Below, one piece after another: positions 46,102 through 58,252 of a DNA stretch of 64,000 nt. The position numbers were made by a program, and so were the translations under genes. Source of the DNA: Lithospermum erythrorhizon (lineage: Eukaryota; Streptophyta; Magnoliopsida; Boraginales; Boraginaceae). The stretch covers positions 1 to 64,000 of the forward strand of contig JADFUC010000870.1 of the NCBI GenBank assembly GCA_019722365.1. Reading direction: 5' to 3'. The notes under the pieces were generated by a model. That model did not search any database and had not been told where the DNA came from. It saw nothing but the letters and a program-made list of their open reading frames with translations. Within the stretch, counting starts at the first letter, position 1; every line of letters starts with the position of its first letter.

Positions 46102-49043
46102 ATGGTGGCTGTAACGATGATAAGGTGGTGGGTTTTTTGTCTGCAATTGGTAGAGCTATTTGTTAGCTCATTGGTTCATATGGTATATGGTTTTTACATA
46201 TTTAGCACAGCTGTGTCTGGTGATATTTCTCAGGCTTTTAGTGATTGGTTTTATAAGCCAAATGTTATAGTTGGTGAGAAAGTTGATGAATCAAATGGTT
46301 CCACAAATGCTGAAGATCTTCCTCCCATTGTTCTTGTACATGGCATATTTGGATTTGGTAAAGGGGTAAGTTTAGTTTTTGGATGTGTTTTCCATGAAAA
46401 TTTTGTGCTTTAATGATGTGGGGTCGGTTTTATGAATACGTCTTCCTTCAGTCATATATGTTGGGTCGTCACTTTTGTAGTTTGTTAAGCCCATGATATT
46501 AGCTTATTGAAAATGCAAATTTGTGTGCAGAGATTGGGTGCTTTATCTTATTTTGGTGGGGCAGAGAAGAAAGATGATAGGGTTCTTGTGCCGGATTTGG
46601 GCTCGTTGACCAGTGTCTATGATAGGTTTGTGCCTGAGGATGAAGTGATTGTTTTTGTGAAACTAATGATTTATTGTCCTATCTTTGTTGTCTATGGTTT
46701 TTGAACATTTGATGGGTTTTATGTTTCAGGGCTCGTGAGTTGTTCTATTACCTGAAAGGGGGGCAAGTTGATTATGGTGAAGAACACAGCCATGCTTGTG
46801 GACATTCTCAATTTGGGAGGGTTTATGAACAAGGTCAGCCATTTTGGAAAAGTTATATACTTTTCATAGTTATGGAGATATGATAAATGAGGTTTTTATT
46901 CAACTATGGAGTAATTTCAATTTTGAAATTCAGGGCATTACCCTGAATGGGATGAAGATCATCCTGTTCACTTTGTTGGACATTCAGCTGGAGCACAGGT
47001 TGTCCGTGTTTTGCAGCAAATGCTCGCGGATAAGGTTTCCTTCTAATCGTTTACTAATTTCTTTGAGCAGATGTTTTTCAGGAATGCAGTAATGCTAAAA
47101 TTTTGAACTTTGCTGTAATTCCAGGCATTTAAAGGTCATGACAGTTCAGAAAACTGGGTAATCAGCATCACATCTTTATCTGGAGCGTTTAATGGGACAA
47201 CCAGGACCTATTTAGATGGAATGCAGTAAGTATCGGAAGAACATATGCTTTGTGACTATTTCTTAAGCTAATACCTCCATGTTCATTCAAACATAGAAAT
47301 AGTGTTACTTTCCATGTTAGTGGTGGTAATTGAAGAATGTATATGTATCTTATTGTCCAGGGTTCGTCCAAATTTTACGGGTAGAAAACATGGTTTCCTT
47401 TTTTTCCTCGTCGTTTGGGTTTAAGCTGTTCTGTTGGATCATTGATTCATTAATATCAATTCATTTGCAGGCCTGAGGATGGAAAATCCTTGAAACCAAT
47501 CTGTTTGCTGCAACTTTGCCGAATAGGAGTTATCCTTTATGATTGGTTTGATATTTCATGGCTCAAAGCCTATTACAATTTTGGGTTTGATCACTTCAAC
47601 ATGTCATGGAAGAATACTGGGATTTGGGGTCTTGTGGATTTGCTTTTGGGGAACACAGGTCCATTTGCATCTGGAGACTGGATTCTTCCTGATCTTACGA
47701 TCCAAGGATCGGTCAGACTCAATAGCCATTTAAAAACATTTCCTAACACGTACTACTTCAGTTATGCTACGAAGAGGACGAGTCAAGTCTTGGGTTTTAC
47801 GGTTCCTTCTGGAATATCTGGCATACACCCTTTACTTTTCATAAGAGTTCTCCAGATGTGCCAATGGAGTCACCCTTCAGCTGTTCCTCCTCCTTACAAA
47901 GGCTACAGGTTTGTGCAACGCCTAACTTTCTTAGCTGCCACATTTCTCATCATACCTATATAATCGGATTTTTCAATGAAATATTTGCCATTGCCTGTTT
48001 ATATCCTTCTATGAATGATTTGAAACCCTATCATATTTCTTGTTTACTGGCTAAAAAAAAAAATTCTTGTTTACTGGTAACAGTTAATCAGCTGATCAGC
48101 CTTTGAAATTCTTAAGAAGTGTTTGAACCGTTACCTCTTATACTCTAGCTTAAAATTATTTGTCAAGCTTTCTTAATTGTTATCTAGACCTTATCCTCTC
48201 TCACTGGCTTGAGCAGTTAAGACTGTTCATTATTGAGCATAAAACTGGTGGCTATATCCTTTTGTTTTCTATACAAAAGTGCAAGTTGACCTAGGGGAAG
48301 TTAACATTGCATTATCTAATTAATTTTGCCTCTTGTACTCTCTTGCAGGGATGAAGATTGGTGGGACAATGACGGTGCTCTAAACACCATCTCCATGACA
48401 CATCCCCGTTTCCCAATTGAACACCCACATCATCTTGTTCTTAAAGATTCCGAGTGTCAACCCTTGCAACCGGGCATCTGGTTTGTCCCTCTCTGCTCTT
48501 CTTGTCATCTCTGTCTGCATATATGTTCTTCGTAATGTAAAATTGAACCGTAATTAGAAATTGAGTTTATTTTCTAAATCTGCTTTCTTTACCTCTTAAG
48601 AACTGAACTTCAGAGTTCCTTAGCATTTATGTGGAATTTTCCTGCTGTTTGGAAAATAGGCAGAAAGTACATGAACATGAGCATGCTTATGTATCTTTCA
48701 AATACATTTTTATAACCTGACTAGATTCTTCAAATAGTAAAGCAGACGTAGTACTCACACATCTTTAAACTCATTGCTCGATACCTATATTTAGGTCGCA
48801 TCAATGTGGTAGATAGCCCATGCTTTGAGACTTGATTGTTCCTTGAGGTCTTCTCTTTAACAAACCGCGACTTTTCTATGCAGGTACTACAAATATGTGG
48901 AGGGTGATCATATTCTTTTCATTGTGAACCGGGAGAGAGCAGGTGTCCAATTCGATTTGATATATGACAGCATTTTCGAACGCTGTAGAAAACATGTATT
49001 TAGGAAGAGACCTACAATGCCAGACCATGCACCGCAGAAGTAA
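46102..49043 (+). CDS. membrane-associated alpha/beta-hydrolase lipase, eight exons
   Basis: Coding exons, all GT-AG and in phase: 46102-46365, 46531-46625, 46730-46833, 46934-47034, 47125-47225, 47471-47908, 48349-48480, 48884-49043; 464 residues. Residues 8-35 are hydrophobic (WWVFCLQLVELFVSSLV), a likely membrane anchor. HGIFGFGKG (about 80-88) is the oxyanion-loop region. The nucleophile elbow is GHSAG with Ser172. DNDGALNTISM supplies the probable acid Asp376, and GDHILF the probable His421. This set matches the fold of bacterial family I.5 lipases (Bacillus/staphylococcal type), to which a conserved plant branch (Arabidopsis At1g10740/At1g23330 type, from memory) is related. It should hydrolyse acyl esters; the substrate is unknown. 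The start is the first ATG before the hydrophobic segment. Confidence 0.9.
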
Positions 49044-50005
49044 ACGGCTCAATCTGCATTTGTAATCTTGGCCAAAAAGAAAAAGGAATGTAAAAACTGA
49101 AAAGAAAAATATGAAACATTGTTCCATTTTTTTCATATCTTTCACAGTAGGCACAATCAAATTAGTCATCTCATCATATGTATATACAGCTCAACAGATG
49201 AATGTAAGAATGAGAATCCTTCATGTTATATTCTCCTCAACATAGAAAATTCTATTTGGAAATGTCATTTGGTGTGAGTTTTGACTAAAGAAGAAAAATT
49301 GAGACAATCATGTCTTCATTGTTCTGCATAAGATATTTGCAATTACAATTGTCACATATTACATATAATACTCCACTAATAAGACTTAAGAGCTCTCATA
49401 ATAATAGATGAATGGATTTTGGAATTGCAAAATGGTCGCACACACAAAAAATTGAATATTAACATGACAATAATACTCTGAAGGATAAGGACAAAGTTGT
49501 ATGATATTAAGGTTGGAATTGGAAATGGGTACAGTTTAGCTCAGGTTGTTATTTACTAACGAGGCAAATTTTCACACTTCATATTAAGATAGTCATCAAA
49601 TCAAGTAATTCAATAATCTTTCGATACTCGATCCCAAAGATTTTACTTATCTACCAATCCGATTTAAAATCTAGTCGTGTTCGAGTATATTCACCTTTAC
49701 GGCTATACCTAATACAATGGAAAAGTGCATTCACATGATATCCGTTGAAACCCGACTCCACTGAAATCCGAGCCAAATTTAAGTAAAAAAAATGACTTGA
49801 TATCCTAACTAGATGAAACATTCACTAATCACGATACTGCATACCAACTCAAACCCAATACGTTAGCAATCCTACTTAACCTTGATTAATTAAACTATCG
49901 AATGAATTTCCGGTTGCCACCCATTACAACATAACTTGACTCGATAAACATAGCGTAACCGGGTCCAGCCCGAATTAATTTGATATAAATCCAATCCAAT
50001 CAACA
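49044..50005. other. 3' UTR of the lipase gene and intergenic DNA
   Basis: AT-rich, with no coding frame. The last few hundred bases are the promoter of the P2 gene. Confidence 0.45.
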
Positions 50006-50022
50006 AAACCCTAAGTATAAAA
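50006..50022 (+). promoter_or_regulatory. telo-box and TATA box of the P2 gene
   Basis: AAACCCTAA (50006-50014) is the telo-box shared by plant ribosomal-protein promoters, directly followed by TATAAAA (50016-50022). A pyrimidine-rich TCTTCTTCTTCTC at 50,045 is a likely transcription start region. Confidence 0.65.
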
Positions 50023-50116
50023 CCGAAGCCCTATATCAATTGATTTCTTCTTCTTCTCAATTGCCGCAATTGTTCTTCTCATATTTGTACTATCCCCCAA
50101 TTCAGACAACTTGGTA

Positions 50117-51028
50117 TGTCCCAAAAAGATTGTCCAGTTTTTAATTTTAATGCCTGGATCTTTAATTTTGGAACTTAAATATTTTTGTATATGTTGTACA
50201 TTATTTGGTGAAAAAAATATCAAAAATGGTATTTTTTTAATGTAATTTACTATTAATATGATGATTTTGAATGAAATCAAAGTTATTTGTGTAGATTAAG
50301 CTACCAAGTTTGTTAATTTTGTGGAGATGGTTATCTTTTTTTCATTTTCTGCAATTTTATAATTATTGTGTTTACAGAAATGTGTGTGATAGCAGCTTAT
50401 TTGTGTATGGTTGAATTTTGAACTCAAATATTTTAGTATGTGTGGTACATTATTTGGTGAAACGTATATTAAAGATAGTATTTTTAATGTAATTTACAAG
50501 TACTATGATGATTTTGAATCGAATCAAAGTTTTTTTTGTCAATTAAGGCTACCAAGTTCGTTATTTTGGGATAAAATGTCTTATCTATTTGTTTCAATTT
50601 CTGTGATTTGATGATTATTGTATTTGCAGAAATGAAGTTGATAGCATCTTACCTGCTTGCTGTTTTGGGGGGCAATATCAGCCCTTCTGCTGAGGATTTG
50701 AAGAACATCCTTTCCTCTGGTATTTATATAACTCTCAATGTATTTTATTTATACACTTCTTCCGGTTGGGGTATGTAATATGTGCTTATATTGGAATATA
50801 TGTGCTACCATCGTCCCAAAATGATTGTCACGTTTTGTGCCTTTTTGAATTTTGAACTCACGGAAATATTTTTGTGTTTGCTGTATAATATTTGGTGAAA
50901 ATGTATCAAAAATTGTATTTTGAATGTAATTTATTATTGACATGACAATCTTGATTCAAATTAAGACTACGAAGTTTTTTTAATTTGGAAAATTGAAATT
51001 TAAAGTGACCATCTTTTGGATTGTGAGA
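50117..51028. repeat. three diverged copies of a MITE-like repeat in the P2 introns
   Basis: A block with GTCCCAAAA(A/T)GATTGTC, TACATTATTTGGTGAAA and TTTTTAATGTAATTTAC occurs at about 50,117-50,335 and 50,411-50,590 in intron 1 and at 50,813-51,028 in intron 2 (TATAATATTTGGTGAAA there). The third copy has imperfect inverted ends (CCCAAAATGATTGTCAC against TGACCATCTTTTGGATTG), as in Stowaway MITEs. Confidence 0.65.
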
Positions 51029-51884
51029 GTATTAGATATTTTTTTGAACTTATGCCTGGTTAGATTCAAATAAGATGTGTAATTAAGTTAATCAATGTCT
51101 GCATAGCAAAACAATGTTTTAGATTGACGTTGGTTTGTACTCCTATAATTTATGTGTGATTCTGCTACATTAGAACATCATTGATGCAAGTGGTGATACT
51201 CCATATGTGATTAAAGATGTAAGATGTGGGAATACTATTTAGTAGTCTGAGTAGTCTAGTTATTTAGTATTCTAGTTAGATGAATTGGATGAGAACGCCT
51301 TTTGTAGATTGGAACTTGTTTTATTAAGTTAGTTATTGTTCCCACGTGTTGTATTTTTTGCTTAATAGCTAGCCTTTTTGTTTAGTGTTGATGTCCTTTA
51401 TTGGTAATTTAATTTCTGAATGTTTTGCCAATATACAGTTGGGGCCGAGGCAGACGATGAGAGGATTGAATTCCTTTTGAAGGAAGTTCAGGGTAAGGAT
51501 ATCACTGAACTAATCGCTTCTGGTCGCGAGAAGCTGGCATCAGTACCATCCGGTGGTGGGGCTGTGGCCTTTTCTGCACCTACTGGAGGTGGAGGTGCTG
51601 CTGCTCCTGCTGCTGCCGAAGCCAAGGAAGAGAAGAAAGTTGAAGAGAAAGAGGAATCCGATGATGTAAGCTTATCCTTATAAACTGTCCAGTTATAAGA
51701 ATTGTTTAGTCTTTGCTTCTCCACATTTTATTTGGTAGATAAAATATAGTTGAATGTTCAATCTCTTATATTTAAAGTGCGAAGGCTTATGGTTAATCTA
51801 CTTAATTTTTTTGCTATTTAACATAGTATTCAATGCGGAATTTTATCGTTGTTGCAGGATATGGGTTTCAGTCTCTTTGATTAA
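50632..51884 (+). CDS. RPP2: 60S acidic ribosomal protein P2
   Basis: Coding exons 50632-50719, 51439-51665 and 51858-51884, all GT-AG, give 113 residues, the usual P2 length. A noncoding first exon ends at 50113 (donor GTATGT) and joins at 50630, two bases before the ATG. The N-terminus [20 protein letters not shown] is the P2 dimerisation domain. The middle is an Ala/Gly hinge ([14 protein letters not shown]), and the C-terminus [13 protein letters not shown] is the invariant tail that recruits elongation factors. P2 pairs with P1 on P0 to form the ribosomal stalk. The last exon encodes only eight residues of that tail. Confidence 0.95.
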
Positions 51885-52232
51885 ATCAGCTCCATGCATA
51901 AAATTATTCAGTTTCAAGGGCTCTCGGACGTCTTCAGAAGTTGTGTACTACGGAGTACATGATTTACATTTTCTTACATTGCCTTTTGTAGCTGGTAAAT
52001 TGTAACCTGTTGAAATGATTTGTCCAATCCTTGAATTATTTTGTGTTAAGTACTCATTTTTATTCAAATGTTATATCCAGTGTTTAGTCATATATAGCCT
52101 CTCTGGTGATTAACTTTTTGAATATTGTGGTGTATCTCAGTTACTAGTTTCACTTGTATTATCCCAATTCCCAACAACTATAGCCTTCTGGTGCCAATGC
52201 CTTGCTTTAATTTGTTTTCGGATGAATGAAAC
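51885..52232. other. 3' UTR of the P2 gene and flank
   Basis: A palindromic TACTACGGAGTAC lies at about 51,948. The rest is AT-rich noncoding DNA. Confidence 0.45.
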
Positions 52233-52545
52233 TAGGCCTCTAAACAAGCTGAATCCTACCGAACTTGGACAGGTTCGAGTGTGGCTCGAACAGAATGATT
52301 CGAGGTTCGGCTCGAGGTTCGATCAAATTGGAAAAATTTAGGTTCGAAAAGTTTGAAAGTTCGATTCTGTTCGATGCTCGATTCGAAGTTTGATCGGAAC
52401 ATTCGAATTTCAATGATAAAATATGAAGAATTTTTTTTTAATAAATTTATGTGGTTTGAGCCAAACGGTCGAACTTAAAAATGAAGTTCGAGATTGCTCA
52501 AGTTTTTCGAGCTAAATCAATTTTTCAGATTCTTTTACATGTCTA
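52233..52545. mobile_element. non-autonomous hAT element with target-site duplication
   Basis: 313 bp starting TAGGCCTCTAAAC and ending GTCTA. The complement of the end, TAGACATGTAAA, matches the start at most positions. It is flanked by AATGAAAC (52225-52232) and AACGAAAC (52546-52553), an 8-bp duplication with one mismatch, as expected for hAT. The interior is rich in TTCGA words. Confidence 0.75.
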
Positions 52546-52863
52546 AACGAAACATTGATATTTTACTCAATGAAGTCCATTTTTTCTTCACATTGAAGGT
52601 GACTTTATCATTGATCATTTTATTTTAGATGAAAGAAAACTTCACATTGAAGGTGTGGCTCACTAGCTCATACCTTATTGAAGTGCCCAAGATGAACCAT
52701 TGACAAAAAGCTCACTGATTGCTATTATTCCAATAGTTAGAAATATCAGTTTCATTTTTCTTATTAGTTTAACAAATCTATCAATAATAAAATAAAAGTG
52801 AATTGATGTATACATTTGTTGGCACCCTATTATATCTCCAAAACCCTTTTGCCAAAGTAAATT

Positions 52864-55800
52864 TCACCTTCCTTTGAGTAGTCCACTGAATACTGTAGTG
52901 CTTCCTCCAGCAAATGCTTCCCATTGGCAAGACGATGTTCGGATCTGCGTTACTGCCATCACTACCTCTCGCATCTCCGGTCTGTCTACCGCCTTTTCGC
53001 TAAGACACCAATACGCAATTTCTGCCATCTGCAGTAATATTGAGTTCATAGCATTAATTGGAAAAACTGATGTATTCAAGACTATAACTGTGTACCTTGT
53101 AGACATCTTCCATAGGATAGTTCCCCTGAAGATTAGTATCCACTATTGATGGCATTGCAATCTCTGGTTCGTCATTTTCGAATAATTGATATATCTGCAA
53201 ATGAAGCAGGAACGAAACATTGTTTAACACCATTGCAAGTATGCAACATAAGCAAAATCATATGCAAATGCTTTCATAAATTGTATGAGAATGCCTTGTC
53301 CCTAAGGTTTAAGTACCGTTGCTTCTAAAATAGTGGGATACACATATAACAAATATATCGATCCTCTGATTTTTCTGCAATAGGTTTAGACAGTACTCCT
53401 ATTAATCAGAGAAAGGGATTCAAATAGTTTGATTGATCTGATTTAGACGATAAACTTCAAGAGTTGCCTTGGCTTTCACTGAGCAGTTATGACTTACAAT
53501 TGTGATGAGTGATTTCATTTTGTTCTCCCTGCTATCGCGGATAAGTGCACGTTGTCCAGTTATTAGCTCAGCTAAAACGACTCCAAATGCAAATACATCT
53601 GTTTTAGTAGTCACCTGCAATTCTTTCACTGATCTGAAAAGTGTCTTTGTTAAAACATTTTGTAGGGTGCAAACTTAAGGAATAACATCATGGCATGCTA
53701 CACGTCTAGAAACATAACTTACTCGGGAGGAAGATATCCCGGGGTTCCAACCAATCGAGTTGCTATCTGATCATCTTCATTTGTTCTTCCGACTAGCTTG
53801 GCCAATCCAAAATCTGCAACCTGGAGAAAGGTCAGATAGAGTGTTTATACTTTGAAGTCCAAGGGAAATCAAGAGTGGCCTCATGATGAACATTTGACGC
53901 TAATGAAGAAGCATTTCAACCCTTGATTCTAAACAGATGAAGGTACCTTTGCTCTTAGCCCTTCATCAAGTAGTATGTTAGTTGTTTTTATATCCCTGTG
54001 CACATATTGCGCTTTTGTATGGTCATGGATGTATTCAATACCCTTTGCAGCATCAACTGCTATTTGAATTCTTGCCGCCCATGATAGTGGTTGTCGACCT
54101 TTTTTTTTCATAATCGAATCGTAGTTATCATTGTTGATAAGAACAAACAATATGCAGAAAATAAAAATTACCTTTAAGCAAGGGATTATGAAGATGATCA
54201 CCAAGACATCCATTTGGAACATACTCATAAACCACATAAAGGTGGTCGTCTCCACTTGCATATCCCAACAGCTCTACCTATGTTGTAATGATAATGGCTC
54301 TGAGAATGCTGAATCTTCCATAGATATAAACCACAGTTTTTTGTTTCAAAATGATTTTCTTACCACATTTATATGATGTATCTTGCATAAGACTTTGAGT
54401 TCTGCTAAAAACGCCTTCGAATTGTTAGATCTCATCTTCTTTATTGCAACTTCCTATATTTATAGTTCCAAACAAAGAATGGCCTTAGAATAATCTTCTT
54501 GTTTGCAAACAAAGGGAAAAAGGTCAGAAAACTAATACTACCTGATTTCCTATTTCTCCAAAATATACACATCCATATCCTCCCGTGCCAATTTTCCTGC
54601 TCTCATCGAAATTTCTTGTTGCCTCTGCAATCTCCTCAAGACTGTACACAACTGGCCTTTCTGATTCAAACACTTTCATATCTGTACATTTGAATGAATC
54701 TCTGAAGGTCAGTTTCTCATCGTACTCATATCCAACAGATCACTATAAGTTTTAGGAGCTAGACTGTGTACCAGAGGAATTAAATAAAACAACCTAAGAG
54801 AGCTGACCTTCAGCTTGTTCTTTATGTATCTGTGGCTTCTGTGTGGAGAAAGAACCAATTATACTAGTGTTCAACAGAGTTTTTTTTTTATCTTCTCTTT
54901 GCTTCTGAAGTCTTTTCCTTCCGACAAGTATTGCAGCCACTAAACACATTGAGGAAAATGTTGCCGCTGATAAAACGCCAACTATGATAAACCACTTGTG
55001 TTGCTTCTTACCTATTAATTAAACAGAAGAGCATTTTAAGAAGAGAACATTTGACAGATGAAACACAAGAAGATCAGTTACTAGGAGATGATGCAATTAC
55101 AAAATGAATTGTCCCAAATGTTCATGAATCATGATCTAATAAAATTTGACATCTATGCTTCATGTGTAAAAGAAAGAAGGAAAGAAAGGGGAACTTCTCA
55201 CCCCTGAACTCCAGGCTAGGAGACACTTCTAAATTTGACAAACTGACTTCACAAATCGCTACACATTCTTCCTACGCCTTTATTATTTTATTTTCTCTAC
55301 CATGCATAAAAAAAATGTTCTACGCGATATATACTTAATTCTGAAGTTCTTAAAAGAACTATCTGCGTAAGAGTTATGATTTTTTTTGTATGGATATATA
55401 ATTGCTGCTTAGTACTAATGAAGTCATTTAAACACTTACCACAACTGGGAACTAGACAATACTATTACAATCAGATTTCAAATAGATTTATTACTAAGTA
55501 ACCGAATGATCAACTTATTTGATGAGAATTATACATGTCAAGGTATGCATTTTGAAGATTCATACATCTTTGACTTATTGCATATTATCAAGATCTCATA
55601 CACCAACATCATATATATATATATATGACTGTGAAGGCTGATGACATCTAATCTGTCTTTATTAATCAAAAACCTTGTTCATGTTCATGAATCTTGAGGG
55701 GGGGAATCCCATTAAGCTCCATAGGCACATACAAAAGCCATCCAACAACTATAAACCCTGCACCTGAACCTAAATGTGGATTCAACTTTAAAATCTCATC

Positions 55801-56316
55801 CGGCTTAGCAGAAAGCAAATTTGCAATATCTGAGATGGTGTCTCCCTCTTGGACAGTATAAGTCACCACAATTTGAGTATCCGTTTCAACACAACCACAC
55901 AAAAGATGCATCGTTACATTCGCTCCCAGACTGTAACTTCTTTCCTCTCCTCCAACCTTCCAAGCCGAACCACTGTAAAACTCACTGGAGACGTTGAAAA
56001 ATGTATCATTTGCTTGAACTTTGTAGACCGTATCATAGAAGTACCCGATGGTTCCATTGACATTTTCGCAGGAGCAAGGAACATTGATAAGGTAGTCTTG
56101 TTGGTTGGCATGATTTATTTGTTTGATTTCTGATGTATTAACAGAATAGAGAGTAGCTATTCTGTCTACTGGGAGATTATTGTGCTGGTACAGTATAGAA
56201 CTACATGTCTTGATTTTCTGAGAACAGTTGAAAGGGTTGATGTGAGATGATTGAGCAGATACATTAGAGACAAAAAGGAGGAAAAGAAAGAGGACAATAA
56301 GATTTGTGGAAGCCAT
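52864..56316 (-). CDS. LYK3: LysM receptor-like kinase, LYK3/EPR3 type, ten exons
   Basis: Minus-strand exons: 56316-55674, 55011-54808, 54681-54542, 54453-54364, 54277-54172, 54098-53947, 53820-53723, 53633-53498, 53194-53096, 53028-52864. All are GT-AG and in phase, giving 610 residues. Exon 1 is the whole ectodomain: signal peptide (cut after about Ala21), Cys pair 31/38, CxC pairs (CSC, CGC) and LysM modules. Exon 2 has the membrane helix (about 221-244). The kinase has GTGGYG (314-319), Lys334 (VAIK), HRD 428-430, DFG 448-450 and PPE 476-478, so it is a probably active RD kinase. LysM kinases perceive GlcNAc glycans or exopolysaccharides at the plasma membrane. Ectodomain wording resembles Arabidopsis LYK3 and Lotus EPR3 rather than CERK1; this assignment is from memory. 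Exon 1 has a weak donor (GTTTTT). Confidence 0.9.
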
Positions 56317-57616
56317 GAATCTTTACATGTAATCTTGATTTTTATAGCAGCCAAAACACAAGAACATGAATGCATTTCCTAGGCTAAGGCAACCTCAAGT
56401 TGTTGTCAATACATGCAAACTAAATTATACTAGATGTTGAATGGAAATATGCTGTTATTGTAGTTAACGAACTGAAGTTCCTATGAAAACACATATGCTG
56501 TAACTTGTAAGAATCCTTCAAGGCAGAAAGCAGTCAAATCCTGGCTGGAAAATTAATCGAATTCGATTTTCCAAGAAACTGTTCTGGCTCTGCCTGTTTA
56601 TAGATACCTTAAGGAGCATAAGGCAGACATATAAGGGCACATAGAATAGAAGGTGAAAGCTATGCAGTTTGTTTGCATCCTCCATTACTGTCAACCTATG
56701 TTGGTGTAAGGGGCTGTAAATTGTAATTCAAGTTCAATAAAACATAACATGTATACCAAACAATTGCAGAAAATTCCTTACCTTACTATATTCCATTCCT
56801 CATATCATCAGTGGAAAGTACTCTTTTATCACATTTTAGATTTCGTGTTACATGGTAGTGCATTCGCGCCACAATTTCTTCTCCTAAAGGGGATAACTCA
56901 ACTATTTAATGATTTTGTTAACTATAGAAGGATCGATAGTTACAATACATATATTTATTTTAACGATCACTTTTTTTTATTTTTGCATCGGCGCCCCTAT
57001 AGTGTTGAACAAGTTAAAGAAAGACATAATATATATATATATATATATATTATATATCTCTCAATATATATATATATTGTAAAATAATATTTTCTTTCGT
57101 TATTTGACGAGCGAACTACTAGATAGTTGATCATGAATCTGTCAATGTACATAATTATGGTAAAACTGAATGAATGCTAAATTTTAGAACAATATTTTTG
57201 GATTGATCTCATATTACTAATGTTGTTGTTGTTTTTTTTAAATATTTATTTATTTATTTAACTTGGTTTCCTACTAGACTAGTCCACGGATATTACTAAT
57301 GTTGTCACATTGGGAGAACCGTCTACTATATTCATGAACTATTATTCAACATTCATGTTTTGAAGTTCATCATCATTTACCGGATAATGAGTGTAACTTG
57401 AACAATCGAATATGTAAATTAATTTATAGTCAACCAAACTTGATGATATTAAAGACAAACTGAATAATGAACTGCCTTTTATTTCTTTGAATGATCAACT
57501 TATTTGCATAGTATTTCAATGTTGCATTCTCAAAATTGAATCATCCAACTTATTGGGGAACAAAAAAACAAGATTTTTGATACACCATTGTAATTTATTT
57601 TGATGGTTCATAATCT
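56317..57616. other. promoter of the LysM kinase and spacer to its partial duplicate
   Basis: No transmembrane or kinase-like exon occurs here on the minus strand, so the upstream LysM frame has no receptor body of its own. It contains the TA microsatellite at 57,029-57,078. Confidence 0.5.
57029..57078. repeat. TA dinucleotide microsatellite
   Basis: Two (AT)n runs of about ten and seven units split by CTCTCA. Confidence 0.9.
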
Positions 57617-58252
57617 CTAAAGAATCAGATACACAGGCACATACAGTATAGAGCCAACAGTCAAGAATTCTGGACCGGAGCCTAAGTATGGATTCAGCTT
57701 CAAGATATCATCAACCTTAGCAGAAAATAGAGTTGCAATGTTTGATATATTATCTCCCACTTGAACGCTATAAGTCACCACAGTTTGAGTCCCAGTTTCC
57801 ACACATCCACACAAAAGATGCATTGTAACGTCGTCTCCAGGGAAGTAGCTTTTTTCCTCTCCTCCAACCTTCCAGGTTGAGCCACTGTATATCTTATTCG
57901 AAACGTCGAAAAATGTGTCGTTTGGTTGAACCTTGTACACTGTGTCGTGGAAGTATGCGACGGTGCCATTTAAATTTTCACAGGAGCAAGTGACATTGAT
58001 AAGGTAGTCTTGTCTGCCTGAATAACTTATGGAGTAGATAGCTGATGTATTAACCGAATAGAAACTCGCCATCTTTTCTACTGAGAGTTGATTGTGTTGG
58101 TACATAAGAGAAGAACAACTCTTGATTCTTGCAGAACACTTAAAAGGGTTGATGACAATTGGTGATTGAGCAGAGGCATGATAAGCAAAATGTAGTATGA
58201 AGATTATAACAAGTTGAGAAAAGCAGAGGAAAATAAGGTTTCTTGAATTCAT
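57617..58252 (-). CDS. solo LysM ectodomain, tandem partial duplicate of the neighbouring receptor kinase
   Basis: A 211-residue open frame aligning along nearly its full length with exon 1 of the LYK3-like gene: a hydrophobic signal peptide (about 1-28), [70 protein letters not shown] and a last LysM ending LYVP. After LYVP it diverges and stops, about 20 residues short of the point where the receptor's exon 1 is spliced. There is no membrane helix, GPI-type tail or kinase. If expressed it would be a secreted soluble LysM protein. Alternatively it is a dead fragment or an alternative first exon. The last is unlikely, since the only nearby GT (right after the LYVP codons) would leave the wrong phase for the kinase exons. 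No stop or frameshift has accumulated, which hints at selection or youth. Confidence 0.75.
   Translation of the reverse strand: MNSRNLIFLCFSQLVIIFILHFAYHASAQSPIVINPFKCSARIKSCSSLMYQHNQLSVEKMASFYSVNTSAIYSISYSGRQDYLINVTCSCENLNGTVAYFHDTVYKVQPNDTFFDVSNKIYSGSTWKVGGEEKSYFPGDDVTMHLLCGCVETGTQTVVTYSVQVGDNISNIATLFSAKVDDILKLNPYLGSGPEFLTVGSILYVPVYLIL

Noticed and set aside
55849..56133. Plus-strand 94-codon frame
   Set aside because: It is antisense to the LysM ectodomain exon, which has clear homology and splicing.
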